64,000 nucleotides of DNA from Aestuariimicrobium soli. Its GTDB lineage: Bacteria; Actinomycetota; Actinomycetes; Propionibacteriales; Propionibacteriaceae. Below are positions 47,865 through 56,522 of this stretch, one piece after another. Position numbers and translations under genes: made by a program. The notes beneath the pieces were generated by a model. It searched no databases and was not told the DNA's origin. It saw only the letters and a program-made list of their open reading frames with translations. Numbering within the stretch: position 1 is the first letter of the stretch; every line of letters starts with the position of its first letter. The stretch is from positions 124,001 to 188,000 of the forward strand of contig NZ_JBPJSQ010000011.1 of the NCBI RefSeq assembly GCF_051192575.1, in the 5' to 3' direction.

Positions 47865-49171
47865 TGGCCCGCAACCCCATGGTCGCCACCCTGCTGCACC
47901 TGCGCGGGAACGGCCGGGCCGCGATCTACACCGAGCCCATGTGGGGGCTGTCGGTGCAGTTGGTGTTGCCGTACGCGTCGGTCTACATGCTGGCGCTGGG
48001 CGTGCACGACACCCAGATCGGGTTGTTGGCGACCGTCTCGATGCTGTCGCAGATGGTGTTCGGGCTGCTCAGCGGGGTGATCACCGACAAGCTCGGACGA
48101 CGCGTCACCACCGCCGTGTTCGACGTCATCGCGTGGGCGATCCCGTGCCTGATCTGGGCGCTGGCGCAGAACTTCTGGTGGTTCCTGGTGGCGTCGTTGG
48201 TCAACGGTGTCTGGCAGGTGACGCAGAACTCGTGGGACTGCCTGCTGGTCGAGGACGTGAATCGCGACCAGATTCCGCGCCTGTACACGTTGGTCAAGGT
48301 CGCGGCGGAGTTCTCGTCACTGTTCGCCCCGATCGCCGCCTGGCTGGTGGCCGACCGCGGGCTCGAGACGGCGGTGCGCATCCTGTACCTGAATGCCTTC
48401 GTGATCATGGCGATCAAGATCTGGCTGCTCTACCGATTCACGACCGAGACCGCCGTCGGACGACTGCGGATGGCCGAGACCCGGGGCACGAGCATCTGGC
48501 GGTCGCTGTGGGGTTACCGCAGCGTGCTGGGGCTCATCGTGCGGTCGAAGGGGACGCTGTTCTCGCTGACCATCGCCGCCCTGGTGTCGGCGGTGACGTT
48601 GATCACCGGCACGTTCTGGCAGGTGGTCATCAACCAGCGCTTCGGCGTGCGGGACGCGCTGTTGCCGTTCTTCCCGATGGCGCGCTCGTTGTTGTCGGTG
48701 CTGTTCTCGTTCACGCTGATTCCGCTGCTGACCCACGCCAAGCACCTGCGGCTGCCCACCGTGCTGGGGTTCGCGGTCTATCTGGCCGGGCAGGTCACGC
48801 TGGTGGTGGCGACCGTCGCCCTCCCTGCCACCGCAGCCCAGGGCGGGGCCACCCTCGCCACCTATCTGTGGTTGGCCGTCTGCCTGGTGCTGGACGCCTT
48901 CGGCGCCGGGATGCTGTTCATGCTCGCCGAGTCGCTGGTGGCCCTGCACGTCGACCGCACGGAGCGCTCGCGCGTGATGGCGATCCAGCGCACGGCCGTG
49001 ATGCTGGTCACGGCTCCGTTCGGCTGGATCAGCGGCTGGCTGTCGAGTCTGGACCGGATTCTGCCGTTCGTGCTGACCTCGGCGCTGTTGGCGATCGGCC
49101 TCGTGGTGGCGGCGCGGTGGTGGGTGACCACCCACGAGGACGAGTCCGAGCCGGCGGTCGCGGCAGCCTGA
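47864..49171 (+). CDS. MFS transporter
   Basis: A 435-residue major-facilitator protein with about 12 helices; substrate unknown. The loop between helices 2 and 3 (GVITDKLGRRVTTAVFD) is a good motif A with Asp-x-x-Gly-Arg-Arg. It has an unusually aromatic stretch AQNFWWFLVASLVNGVWQVT. The ATG at 47864 shares one base with the aminotransferase stop (TGATG), so the two are translationally coupled, possibly with malQ as well. The start is also supported by the short basic N-terminus MARNPM. It is convergent with the HNH gene, three bases apart. Confidence 0.86.
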   Translation: MARNPMVATLLHLRGNGRAAIYTEPMWGLSVQLVLPYASVYMLALGVHDTQIGLLATVSMLSQMVFGLLSGVITDKLGRRVTTAVFDVIAWAIPCLIWALAQNFWWFLVASLVNGVWQVTQNSWDCLLVEDVNRDQIPRLYTLVKVAAEFSSLFAPIAAWLVADRGLETAVRILYLNAFVIMAIKIWLLYRFTTETAVGRLRMAETRGTSIWRSLWGYRSVLGLIVRSKGTLFSLTIAALVSAVTLITGTFWQVVINQRFGVRDALLPFFPMARSLLSVLFSFTLIPLLTHAKHLRLPTVLGFAVYLAGQVTLVVATVALPATAAQGGATLATYLWLAVCLVLDAFGAGMLFMLAESLVALHVDRTERSRVMAIQRTAVMLVTAPFGWISGWLSSLDRILPFVLTSALLAIGLVVAARWWVTTHEDESEPAVAAA

Positions 49172-49174
49172 CTA

Positions 49175-50488
49175 TCACTCCCGTCGGTGCAGACGGGGTT
49201 GGTGGTTCTCGGGGTTGAGGTTGATGGAGCCCAGATCGAGCCGTTCGCCGCGGAGTGCGGTGCGGCGGGGCGCCAACCGGTGAGGATGCACAGCCCGGGC
49301 GCGCTGAGCGCCATTCCGGTTGATGTCGGGGCGAGTGGTCGCCGGGCGAGCGACGGCTGGTCGGGAGATGGGCCGCCCCCAGGTGGTGATGAAGACCAGA
49401 CCGTCGGGTCGGGTGGGGGTGCCCGTGATCACGAACCGCCCCCGGTGGTGCTCACGGTGGTGGTGGGGGCACAGGCTGATCAGGTTGTCGGGATCGGTGG
49501 GACCACCGTCTCGCCAATGCACCAGGTGATGGTTCTCGAGGAACCCGGTCGCGGCACAGCCGGGGTAACGGCAGCCACGGTCGCGGTCCTCGACGAGTCC
49601 ACGGACGCGACGCGGCACGATGCGGCGGCTGCGTCCCATCCTGACGGGAGTGCCTTCGGTCTCCCACACCGGGGACACCCGTCCGTCGCAGCTCAAAAGT
49701 CGGGTGATGGTGTCGGGCAGGGCGCCGGTTCGTCCGAGCCAGCCGTGGCCCGCGGTGTCGAGGTGGACGAGGATGCGGTACTGGTCACGACGGCCCTCGC
49801 TGCTCACGCTCTCGAGGGATCGGCGGCAGGCTTCGAGCAGGCCATCGGCGAGGGTGGCGTCTGGGTTGCCGGCCGTGAACAGGGCGTCCTTGCCCTCGCG
49901 CAGGGCCTGGTCGACGAGGGCGCCGTCGGCGAGGTCACAGTCGTAGACGAGTCGGTACCGGTCCGCACCGCGGTGAACGGTCAGGGTCGCGGGGCGGTGT
50001 TCGGGCTTGTCGCGGGTTTCCTCGTGCGGGGCTCGGGTGCGGTCGAAGTGGTAGCTGGCGACGACGCGGGCCAATTGGGTGCAGGTGACCGCTTCGGCGA
50101 GGTGGGCCACCTGCTCCATCGTCTCCACCGGAGAATCGGCGGGCAGGTGTCGGGAGATCACGGCGGCCTGGTCCAGGCTGATCGTGCCCACCCTCATCCG
50201 ATCCGTCACGGGCGCGAGGTCGGCGGCGCGTTCCGCGACCCGCACCAACTGCCGGGCCTGGGCGTGGCCCAGGTTGGTGTACACCTGCAGCCAATGCTCC
50301 GGCGACCGGACGCCGTCGCCCGCCCAACCGGACGAGGCGATCAACTCCTGAGTGAACGCCACCAGATCGGCCTGCACCTGGCACAGCTCCGCCGCCAACT
50401 CCGACGCCCGACTCGTGCGCGCAGCCCAGCGCTCACCGTGGTCAAGACCGGTCAAGTCCAGACCAGCCGCGCGCTCGAGTTCGTCCAT
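49175..50488 (-). CDS. HNH endonuclease with DUF222 (13E12-type repeat-family protein)
   Basis: A 437-residue protein with an N-terminal DUF222 helical domain (~20-290) and an HNH nuclease domain near residues 315-355: CRYPGC, then ENHHLVHW, then the NLISLCPHHH block with two zinc-type cysteines. Such proteins occur in many copies in actinobacteria (the 13E12 family of M. tuberculosis) and are thought to be mobile or selfish elements, but their function is unproven. The C-terminal ~60 residues are a basic, disordered tail. The ATG at 50488 follows TAGCGT by six bases. The long coding-like frame on the opposite strand is a shadow. Confidence 0.9.
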   Translation of the reverse strand: MDELERAAGLDLTGLDHGERWAARTSRASELAAELCQVQADLVAFTQELIASSGWAGDGVRSPEHWLQVYTNLGHAQARQLVRVAERAADLAPVTDRMRVGTISLDQAAVISRHLPADSPVETMEQVAHLAEAVTCTQLARVVASYHFDRTRAPHEETRDKPEHRPATLTVHRGADRYRLVYDCDLADGALVDQALREGKDALFTAGNPDATLADGLLEACRRSLESVSSEGRRDQYRILVHLDTAGHGWLGRTGALPDTITRLLSCDGRVSPVWETEGTPVRMGRSRRIVPRRVRGLVEDRDRGCRYPGCAATGFLENHHLVHWRDGGPTDPDNLISLCPHHHREHHRGRFVITGTPTRPDGLVFITTWGRPISRPAVARPATTRPDINRNGAQRARAVHPHRLAPRRTALRGERLDLGSINLNPENHQPRLHRRE

Positions 50489-50494
50489 GACCCC

Positions 50495-50500
50495 ACGCTA
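50495..50500 (-). promoter_or_regulatory. -10 element (TAGCGT) of the HNH gene
   Basis: TAGCGT on the minus strand (50500-50495), six bases before the ATG at 50488. Confidence 0.5.
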
Positions 50501-50633
50501 CGAACCGACTCTGACAATTTTCATGTCCGCACCCTGGCAACCAGGCGCGATGGCGGCAGCCGGATTGTTCAGGCAACCAGGGGTGATTGCTGAACGTGGG
50601 CAGTGCATGCCCCGAAATGTCAGATCGTCCGTC

Positions 50634-50639
50634 TAGTGT
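50634..50639 (+). promoter_or_regulatory. -10 element (TAGTGT) of the EcsC-like gene
   Basis: TAGTGT is followed by seven bases and the ATG at 50647; no ribosome-binding site is present. The rest of the 158-base divergent region shows nothing clear. Confidence 0.5.
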
Positions 50640-50646
50640 GTCGGCC

Positions 50647-51771
50647 ATGACAGAGGAAGAGGGTCAGGGGAAAGACCTCACCGTGGCCAGGGCGGATTCA
50701 CTCCACGAGACGGAGGCGAGTGGCGTCCAAGCCATGATCTACCAGGCGATCTCGGTGCAACGACCCGCTGTGCTGCAGTACTTGATGTCCCTGCGGAGGG
50801 ACAAGCCTGAGGCCACTCCGAGCGAGATTCTCACTGAGCTCGAGAAGCGGTACGTGACCGCAGTCACCGTTGCCAGCACCGGCGTGGGGGCCTCCGCGGC
50901 CATCCCTGGTGTCGGAATCCCGCTGGCGCTCGGGCTCGGAGCCGCCGACCTCCTGTTCTTCTACGAAACGAGTGCACTGTTCGTGCTGGCCGTGACCGAA
51001 CTGCATGGGATCGAGGTCACCGACGCGGCACGATCTCGACCGCTGGTGATCGGCATGCTCCTCGGGGAGAAGTCCCAGAGCGCCATCCAGAAGGTGGTGA
51101 TGGGCGCGGCCGGAGCAGGCAACGTTGCGGCTGCGCGCGACACCGCCACAGCCATGCTCGAAGCGACACTGCCCAAGGGCTGGGGAGAGGCTCTCACCAC
51201 TCAGGTGCCAGACACCGCCTTGGGCCCACTCGGCATCGTGATTGCGAAGCAGGGTCTGAAGGAGGGCGGCAAGCTGGGAGCGGGCACCTTGGGGAAGGCA
51301 TTGCCGTTCGGTGTGGGTGCCGTGATCGGGGGCGTGGGCAGCTTCACGTTCGGACGCGATGTCGTCAAGGCCTCCCGGATTGCCTTCCCTGAGACTCCTG
51401 AGCAGTTCCCGCCGTCTCTCGCGAACTTCGAAAAGCCAGATCCGGATACCAGCGAACCGTCGCGGGCCAGCCAGGCGATGTCGATGGCCGCTCAGGGCGC
51501 CAGCGAGTTCGGCGGCAAGGTTCGCAGCAAGGCGGTCGAGGCCGTCAACGTGTTCCGATCGGTCGACCTGGACGCAGACGGTGTTCCGGACGAGGCCCGC
51601 GCCGTCACCGCGGCCAAGAAGACCGGTTCGGCCGTGAAGGGTGTGGCCGGCAAGGGGGTCGGTGCCGTCGGTTCAGTCCTGCGGCGCAAGGGCAAGAAGG
51701 CACGGGACGACGATGCCCCTGAGGGCGAAAGTCAGGTGGACGACGCTGCCGACGACGACGTCATGACCTGA
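50647..51771 (+). CDS. EcsC-like protein
   Basis: A 374-residue protein resembling the EcsC family: an amphipathic alpha-helical core with glycine-rich hydrophobic hairpins (GASAAIPGVGIPLALGLGAA near 80-100 and FGVGAVIGGVGSFTFG near 220) that may insert in membranes. The function of EcsC is unknown. Near residue 304 there is DLDADGVPDEA, a calcium-loop-like D-x-D-x-D-G-x-x-D-E pattern as in thrombospondin type 3/EF-hand repeats. The C-terminus is a Lys/Arg- then Asp-rich tail. Codon usage is less GC-biased than that of its neighbours (more A/T third positions in the first 200 codons). The ATG is set by the -10 spacing. Confidence 0.7.
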   Translation: MTEEEGQGKDLTVARADSLHETEASGVQAMIYQAISVQRPAVLQYLMSLRRDKPEATPSEILTELEKRYVTAVTVASTGVGASAAIPGVGIPLALGLGAADLLFFYETSALFVLAVTELHGIEVTDAARSRPLVIGMLLGEKSQSAIQKVVMGAAGAGNVAAARDTATAMLEATLPKGWGEALTTQVPDTALGPLGIVIAKQGLKEGGKLGAGTLGKALPFGVGAVIGGVGSFTFGRDVVKASRIAFPETPEQFPPSLANFEKPDPDTSEPSRASQAMSMAAQGASEFGGKVRSKAVEAVNVFRSVDLDADGVPDEARAVTAAKKTGSAVKGVAGKGVGAVGSVLRRKGKKARDDDAPEGESQVDDAADDDVMT

Positions 51772-51802
51772 GCCAATGGCAGCTGCGTCGAGGGCGCACC
51801 CC

Positions 51803-52636
51803 TCAGCGCGGCACCACCCGGAACCGTCGCAACTGCAGAGACGGGTTCATCCGACGCACCCCCTCGAGGCGGTCGCGGGTCAGCCACGCCAGCGCCACCC
51901 CGGACGCTTCCTCACCCACCGTCGCCACCGCAACTCCCATCGGGTCGACGATCATCGACTGCCCGACGCCGACGGTCGGAGCATGGTCGGCGGCCGCCAC
52001 CCACACCGTGTTCTCGAGCGCCCGGGCCGTCACCAGGGTGCGCCAATGCGCCTCCTTCAGCGGGCCTCGCACCCACTCCGCCGGCATCGCCACCACCTCG
52101 GCGCCGGCGTCGACCAACCAGCGTGTGACCTCGGGGAAGCGCAGGTCGTAGCAGGTCTGCAGTCCCACCCGGAACCCCGCCACGGTGAACACGACCGGGT
52201 CGCCGATCGGCCCCGGCTCGATCCATTCCGATTCGCGACCGCCGAAGGCGTCGTAGAGGTGCACCTTGCGGTAGCGGGCCACCACACCCGCCCCAGGCGC
52301 CACGGCGACGACCAGATTGCCGACCTTGTCAGAGCCGGGTTCGGTCGGTTCGCCGATCAGGCCGGCAACCAGGTGGGCGCCCAGGTCGTCCGCGAGTCGA
52401 CCCAGGAATCGGACGAACGTGCCGTCCTCGCCCTCGGCATGGTCGCGCCACTTGGGCCCGAGGTCGCGGGTGAACCAGTTCGAGTACTCGGGGAAGACCA
52501 CGAGCGAGGCGCCGCGGCCCACGGCCAGCCTGGCCAACCGCTCGATCTCCGACCGGTTCGTGGCCTCGTCGTCGGTGGGGGAGAACTGTGCGACCCCCAG
52601 ACCGAGCGCGTCAGTGGGCGGTGTGGGTGTCGACAC
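51803..52636 (-). CDS. Carbon-nitrogen hydrolase (nitrilase superfamily)
   Basis: Amidase-type hydrolase of 277 residues with the Glu-Lys-Cys triad E50 (VVFPEYS), K124 (RYRKVHLYD) and C162 (QTCYDLRFPE). The pattern matches the branch containing omega-amidase/Nit-like deaminating enzymes, but the substrate is not identifiable. The GTG at 52636 lies 26 bases inside the end of pncA; no later in-frame start fits before the first conserved strand (LGVAQFSP), so the overlap is probably real and indicates translational coupling. It is therefore the third gene of pncB-pncA, and might act on an amide in or near NAD salvage. Confidence 0.9.
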   Translation of the reverse strand: MSTPTPPTDALGLGVAQFSPTDDEATNRSEIERLARLAVGRGASLVVFPEYSNWFTRDLGPKWRDHAEGEDGTFVRFLGRLADDLGAHLVAGLIGEPTEPGSDKVGNLVVAVAPGAGVVARYRKVHLYDAFGGRESEWIEPGPIGDPVVFTVAGFRVGLQTCYDLRFPEVTRWLVDAGAEVVAMPAEWVRGPLKEAHWRTLVTARALENTVWVAAADHAPTVGVGQSMIVDPMGVAVATVGEEASGVALAWLTRDRLEGVRRMNPSLQLRRFRVVPR

Positions 52637-53186
52637 CGAGGCTCACCAGTTCCTCGCCCAGCGCGTCGTCGTTCTCGGGATGCACCGAGGCGGTCAGGTC
52701 GACCAGCACGCGGGTGCGGAAGCCCACGGCGGCAGCGTCGATCGCCGTCGCCTTCACGCAGTAGTCGTAGGCAAGCCCGCAGACATCCACCTCGGTGACG
52801 TCGTGCCGCCGCAGGAAGGCCTCCAGCGACTCGCCGTGCTCCTCTCCGCCCACCGTGCCCTCGAAGCCCGAGTAGGCGGCCGCGTGGGCCCCCTTGTCGA
52901 AGACGGCGGCAAACCCGCGCGGGTCGAGGTCGGGGTGGAACTCGGCACCGGGCGTGCCCACCACGCAGTGGGGCGGCCAGGAGTCGACGAAGTCGGGCTC
53001 GTCCGAGAAGTGCGGCCCCGGGTCGATGTGCTGGTCGCGCGTGGCCACCACCAGGTCGTAGCCGTGCTCGGAATCGAGCAGGTCGGCGATCCGGTCGGCG
53101 ACGGCATCGCCGCCGGTGACCGGCAGGGCTCCCGCCTCGCAGAAGTCGGGCTGCACGTCGACGACGATGAGGGCTCGCTTGGTCAT
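52611..53186 (-). CDS. pncA: Nicotinamidase
   Basis: Hydrolyses nicotinamide to nicotinate, which PncB then uses. The 191-residue isochorismatase-fold enzyme has the triad D10 (VVDVQPDF), K98 (FDKGAHAAAYSGFEG) and C143 (GLAYDYCVKAT), and metal ligands D51, H53, H59 and H73. This enzyme class activates pyrazinamide. The ATG at 53186 follows pncB by two bases and has AGAAGGA upstream. The operon pncB-pncA-nitrilase forms a coherent NAD salvage unit. Confidence 0.94.
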   Translation of the reverse strand: MTKRALIVVDVQPDFCEAGALPVTGGDAVADRIADLLDSEHGYDLVVATRDQHIDPGPHFSDEPDFVDSWPPHCVVGTPGAEFHPDLDPRGFAAVFDKGAHAAAYSGFEGTVGGEEHGESLEAFLRRHDVTEVDVCGLAYDYCVKATAIDAAAVGFRTRVLVDLTASVHPENDDALGEELVSLGVDTHTAH

Positions 53187-53188
53187 GG

Positions 53189-54550
53189 TCAGTCCTTCTG
53201 GTGGTGCGTCTCGGGTGGGGTGCGGTCGTACGGATTGGGGGCGGCATCGCCGTCGGCGTCGAGCATGATCGTGGGAATGGCCGGTTCGCCCTTCGAGATG
53301 CGCAGGGCCGAGCGCGGCAGTTCCGCGCGCGCCCGCGCGTGCCGCTCCCGGGCGACCGAGATGTCCTCGTGGCCGACCACCTCGCCACCGCGCACGAGCT
53401 CGACCAGCAGCGGGCGGTCGTTGCCGTCGTCGGCCGGGGTGGCATCGATGCCCACCACCTCGGCCTCCGCGTGGCCGTCGGCGCCGAGTCGGCGCAGCGC
53501 GAACTTGCGACCGCCGACGCTGCCCTTGTTGGTCGACTTCTTCGCCACCGGTTGCAGGGGGGCCGAGGGGTCGGACGAATCCGCTCTCGCCACCAGCTTG
53601 TAGACGAAGCCACAGGTCGGGTGTCCCGAGCCGGTCACCACGGAGGTGCCGACGCCGTAACCGTCGACCGGCGCACCCCGCAGGGCGGCGATCTGCCATT
53701 CGTCGAGATCGGAGGTGACGATGATGCGGGTCTTCTCGGCGCCCAGGTCGTCCAGCAGGTCACGGACCTCGCGGGCCGCGATGGCGAGGTCGCCCGAGTC
53801 GAGCCGCACGGCGCCGAGTCGTCCGCCGGTCAACTCCACCCCAGACCGGACGGCCCGTTCCACGTCGTAGGTGTCGACCAGCAGCGTCGTCTGCTCGCCG
53901 AGCGCGGCGAGCTGGGCGCGGAAGGCGTCGTCCTCGGAGTCGTGCAGCAGGGTGAAGCTGTGCGCCGCGGTGCCGGCCGTCGGCACCCCCCACAGACGCC
54001 CGGCCTCCAGGTTCGAGGTCGAGGCGAAGCCGGCGATGTGGGCCGCGCGGGCGGCGGCGACGGCGCTCCACTCGTGGGTGCGCCGCGATCCCATCTCGAT
54101 CACGGGGCGCTGCTCGGCCATCGACGTCATCCGGCTGGCCGCCGAGGCGATCGCAGAGTCGTGGTTGTAGATCGACAGGAACAGGGTCTCGAGAATGCAG
54201 GCCTCGGCGAAGCTGCCCTCGACCACCAGCAGGGGCGAGCCGGGGAAGTAGATCTCGCCCTCGGGGTAGCCCCAGATGTTGCCCGCGAACCGGTAGGCCG
54301 ACAGCCACTCGGCCAGCTCGTCGTTGGCCACCCCGGTGCGCACCAGCCAGTCGACCGACTCGTCGTCGAAGCGGAACTCCTCCAGGGCACGCAGGGCCCG
54401 ACCGACGCCGGCCACCACGCCGTAGCGACGCCCCTCGGGCAGTCGCCGGCCGAACAGCTCGAACACCCCGTGCCGCGAGGCCGTGCCGTGCGCCAGGGCC
54501 GCCCGCACCATCGTCAGCTCGTAGTGGTCGGTGAGCAACGCTGTGGTCAT
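53189..54550 (-). CDS. pncB: Nicotinate phosphoribosyltransferase
   Basis: Joins nicotinate and PRPP to nicotinate mononucleotide using ATP. The 453-residue protein begins MTTALLTDHYELTMVRAAL as the family does, has FELFGRRLPEGRRYGV, TAGTAAHSFTLLH with the likely phosphorylated His, and VRLDSGDLA for phosphate binding. A C-terminal extension (about 400-453) is Pro/Asp-rich. The ATG at 54550 is preceded by TAAGCT at seven bases with no ribosome-binding site. It is divergent from clpS across 57 bases; the pncB/clpS/murI neighbourhood is common in actinobacteria. Confidence 0.94.
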   Translation of the reverse strand: MTTALLTDHYELTMVRAALAHGTASRHGVFELFGRRLPEGRRYGVVAGVGRALRALEEFRFDDESVDWLVRTGVANDELAEWLSAYRFAGNIWGYPEGEIYFPGSPLLVVEGSFAEACILETLFLSIYNHDSAIASAASRMTSMAEQRPVIEMGSRRTHEWSAVAAARAAHIAGFASTSNLEAGRLWGVPTAGTAAHSFTLLHDSEDDAFRAQLAALGEQTTLLVDTYDVERAVRSGVELTGGRLGAVRLDSGDLAIAAREVRDLLDDLGAEKTRIIVTSDLDEWQIAALRGAPVDGYGVGTSVVTGSGHPTCGFVYKLVARADSSDPSAPLQPVAKKSTNKGSVGGRKFALRRLGADGHAEAEVVGIDATPADDGNDRPLLVELVRGGEVVGHEDISVARERHARARAELPRSALRISKGEPAIPTIMLDADGDAAPNPYDRTPPETHHQKD

Positions 54551-54557
54551 GCCCGCC

Positions 54558-54563
54558 AGCTTA
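54558..54563 (-). promoter_or_regulatory. -10 element (TAAGCT) of pncB
   Basis: TAAGCT on the minus strand (54563-54558), seven bases before the ATG at 54550. The divergent clpS has CATACT at 54596-54601, six bases before its ATG. Confidence 0.5.
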
Positions 54564-54607
54564 TGGGGCTGCGGCCCGCTGCCCGGGCGGTCGGCCATAC
54601 TGGGGGC

Positions 54608-54907
54608 ATGTCTGTTCCCGTCACGCCGGCCGGTGGCACCGCGACCGTCGAGCAGACCAGTCCGACTGGCCAGCTCGAACCGGGGTGGGTGACGCTCGTC
54701 TGGGACGACCCGGTCAACCTGATGAGCTACGTTGCCCACGTGTTCGCCACCTACTTCAGCTACACCCGCGAGAAGTCCGAGGAACTGATGTTGCAGGTGC
54801 ACAACGAGGGCAAGGCCGCGGTCAGCCACGGCACCCGCGAAGAGATGGAGCGCGACGTCGCCGCCATGCACGGATTCGGCCTGTGGGCCACCGTGGACAG
54901 GAACTGA
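54608..54907 (+). CDS. clpS: ATP-dependent Clp protease adaptor ClpS
   Basis: Delivers N-end-rule substrates to ClpCP/ClpAP. The 99-residue protein has a short disordered N-terminus and the ClpS core: VTLVWDDPVNLMSYVAHVF with the DDPVN turn, the helix REKSEELMLQVHNEGKAAV containing the conserved His, and the closing GLWATV strand. The ATG at 54608 is set by the family start and a -10-like CATACT. A DUF2017 gene follows after one base; the two are almost always paired in actinobacteria. Confidence 0.93.
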   Translation: MSVPVTPAGGTATVEQTSPTGQLEPGWVTLVWDDPVNLMSYVAHVFATYFSYTREKSEELMLQVHNEGKAAVSHGTREEMERDVAAMHGFGLWATVDRN

Positions 54908-54908
54908 G

Positions 54909-55505
54909 GTGGGCCGGTTCACGCGCAAGGGGGTGCAGACCGTGCTCGTGCTCGAAGGCGCCGAGGACGAACTGCTGCCCAATCTGGTGCAGCAGTTGCT
55001 CGACGTGCTCGAGCACGACCAACCCCACCCGACCCCCGCCGACCCCGGCTCGCACACCGAGGACGACCCGTTCGGTGCCTGGGAGGCATCGTTCTCGGAG
55101 GCCGAGTCGATCGAGGACGAGGACTTCACCGACCCCGACCCGATCACCGCGCGGCTGTTCCCGGCCGCCTACACCGATGATCCCGAGGCCGCCTACGACT
55201 TCCGCAGGTTCACCCAGGCCGACGAGCGCCGCCGCAAGATCGCTGAGTGCCGGCGGGTGCTCGACGACCTGGAGCACCTGTCGTCGTCGGGTCGGGTGCG
55301 CATTCCCGCCGACCACCAGCAGGACTGGCTGCGCACCCTCAACAACCTGCGGCTGGTGCTGTCGGTGCTGCTCGGGATCACCGACGAGATCAGCGCCGAC
55401 GAGGCCGCCCAACTGCCGGACGACGACCCGCGCGCCGTCGTGCACCACTACTACGCGTGGCTCGGCTGGATGCTGGAATCGCTGCTCGAGACGATGGCCC
55501 CGTGA
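54909..55505 (+). CDS. DUF2017 family protein
   Basis: A 198-residue actinobacterial protein of unknown function. The N-terminal helix (LEGAEDELLPNLVQQLLDVL) and the C-terminal helical part (LNNLRLVLSVLLGITDEI and the YYAWLGWMLESLLETM end) match the family; the middle (50-80) is acidic and variable. The GTG at 54909 is one base after the clpS stop, so it relies on coupled translation. The constant pairing suggests a role in Clp-mediated turnover. Confidence 0.88.
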   Translation: MGRFTRKGVQTVLVLEGAEDELLPNLVQQLLDVLEHDQPHPTPADPGSHTEDDPFGAWEASFSEAESIEDEDFTDPDPITARLFPAAYTDDPEAAYDFRRFTQADERRRKIAECRRVLDDLEHLSSSGRVRIPADHQQDWLRTLNNLRLVLSVLLGITDEISADEAAQLPDDDPRAVVHHYYAWLGWMLESLLETMAP

Positions 55506-55515
55506 GGATGTCTCA

Positions 55516-56316
55516 ATGAGCGCGCGCGCCCCCATCGGCGTCTTCGATTCCGGCTTCGGCGGGCTGACCGTCGCCCGCAGCATCGTCGACCTGCTGCCGC
55601 ACGAAGACATGGTTTACCTCGGTGACACCGCCCGCGCGCCGTACGGGCCTCGTCCGATCGCCGAGGTGCGCGAGTACGCGCTGCAGTGTCTCGACCGGCT
55701 GGTCGCGCACGGCGTGAAACTGCTGGTGATCGCGTGCAACACGGCGTCGGCGGCGGTGCTGCGCGATGCCCGCGAGCGCTACGACGTGCCCATCGTCGAG
55801 GTGGTGCTGCCGGCCGCCCGCCGCGCCGCGGCCACCACCCGCAACCAGCGGGTCGGGGTGATCTGCACGCGCGCCACTGCCACCTCGCGCGCCTACGACG
55901 ACGCCCTGGCCGTGGCCCCGCAGATCTCGCTCACCACCCAGGTCTGCCCGCGTTTCGTGGAGTTCGTCGAGGCCGGCATCACCGGCGGTGACGAGCTGCT
56001 GTCGGTCGCTCGCGATTACCTCGCCCCCGTGCAGGCCGCCGGAGTCGACACGCTGATCCTGGGCTGCACCCACTATCCGCTGCTGTCGGGCGTCATCAAC
56101 TACGTGCTGCGCGGGTCGGTGAGCCTGGTCTCCAGCGCCACCGAGACCGCCGAGCAGGCCTATGCGGCGCTGGCGGCGGCCGACCTGCTCAGCGAGGCCG
56201 GTCGTCCGGCGCAGCGGTTGTTCCTCACCACGGGCGACGAGGAGCGGTTCTCGGGGATCGCCTCGCGGCTCACCGGCGGCTTCGTCGACGAGGTCATCCG
56301 GGTGCACATCGGCTGA
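55516..56316 (+). CDS. murI: Glutamate racemase
   Basis: Provides D-glutamate for peptidoglycan. The 266-residue enzyme has D11-S12 (VFDSGFGGLT), the first catalytic Cys at 74 (VIACNTASA) and the second in LGCTHYPLL, so both proton-transfer cysteines are intact. The ATG at 55516 has GAGGAT upstream and lies ten bases after DUF2017. It precedes a tiny Cys-rich gene, rph and rdgB, resembling the mycobacterial murI-rph-rdgB order but lacking the metallo-beta-lactamase gene usually in between. Confidence 0.94.
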   Translation: MSARAPIGVFDSGFGGLTVARSIVDLLPHEDMVYLGDTARAPYGPRPIAEVREYALQCLDRLVAHGVKLLVIACNTASAAVLRDARERYDVPIVEVVLPAARRAAATTRNQRVGVICTRATATSRAYDDALAVAPQISLTTQVCPRFVEFVEAGITGGDELLSVARDYLAPVQAAGVDTLILGCTHYPLLSGVINYVLRGSVSLVSSATETAEQAYAALAAADLLSEAGRPAQRLFLTTGDEERFSGIASRLTGGFVDEVIRVHIG

Positions 56317-56384
56317 GCCGAACAACCCGCAGTAGGCTGGGCGCCGATTCACGAACGACACCCAAAACTACTTCTGGAGGAACC

Positions 56385-56504
56385 ATGTGCTCACGCGTCA
56401 CCTGCGCCACCTGCGGCAAGCCGACCTGGCAGGGCTGCGGCGAACACATCGAGCAGGCCCTGGTCGGAGTGCCCGAGGCCGATCGGTGCCAGTGCCCGCG
56501 CTGA
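56385..56504 (+). CDS. 39-residue Cys-rich protein, probable zinc-binding mini-protein
   Basis: A short gene with a strong ribosome-binding site (GGAGG, four bases before ATG 56385). The protein carries six cysteines (residues 2, 7, 10, 18, 36, 38): MCSRVTCATCGKPTWQGCG at the start, a central helix HIEQALVGVPEADR, and CQC at the end. The pattern M-C-x(4)-C-x(2)-C-G-K-x-T-W-x-G-C-G is one I recognise from small conserved bacterial proteins without an assigned role. It fills most of the 206-base gap between murI and rph. Probably a zinc ribbon; the partner is unknown. Confidence 0.8.
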   Translation: MCSRVTCATCGKPTWQGCGEHIEQALVGVPEADRCQCPR

Positions 56505-56509
56505 GTCAG

Positions 56510-56515
56510 TAGGGT
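56510..56515 (+). promoter_or_regulatory. -10 element (TAGGGT) of rph
   Basis: TAGGGT is followed by seven bases and the ATG at 56523, which favours that start over the GTG at 56514 inside the box. Confidence 0.55.
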
Positions 56516-56522
56516 GTTCGGC

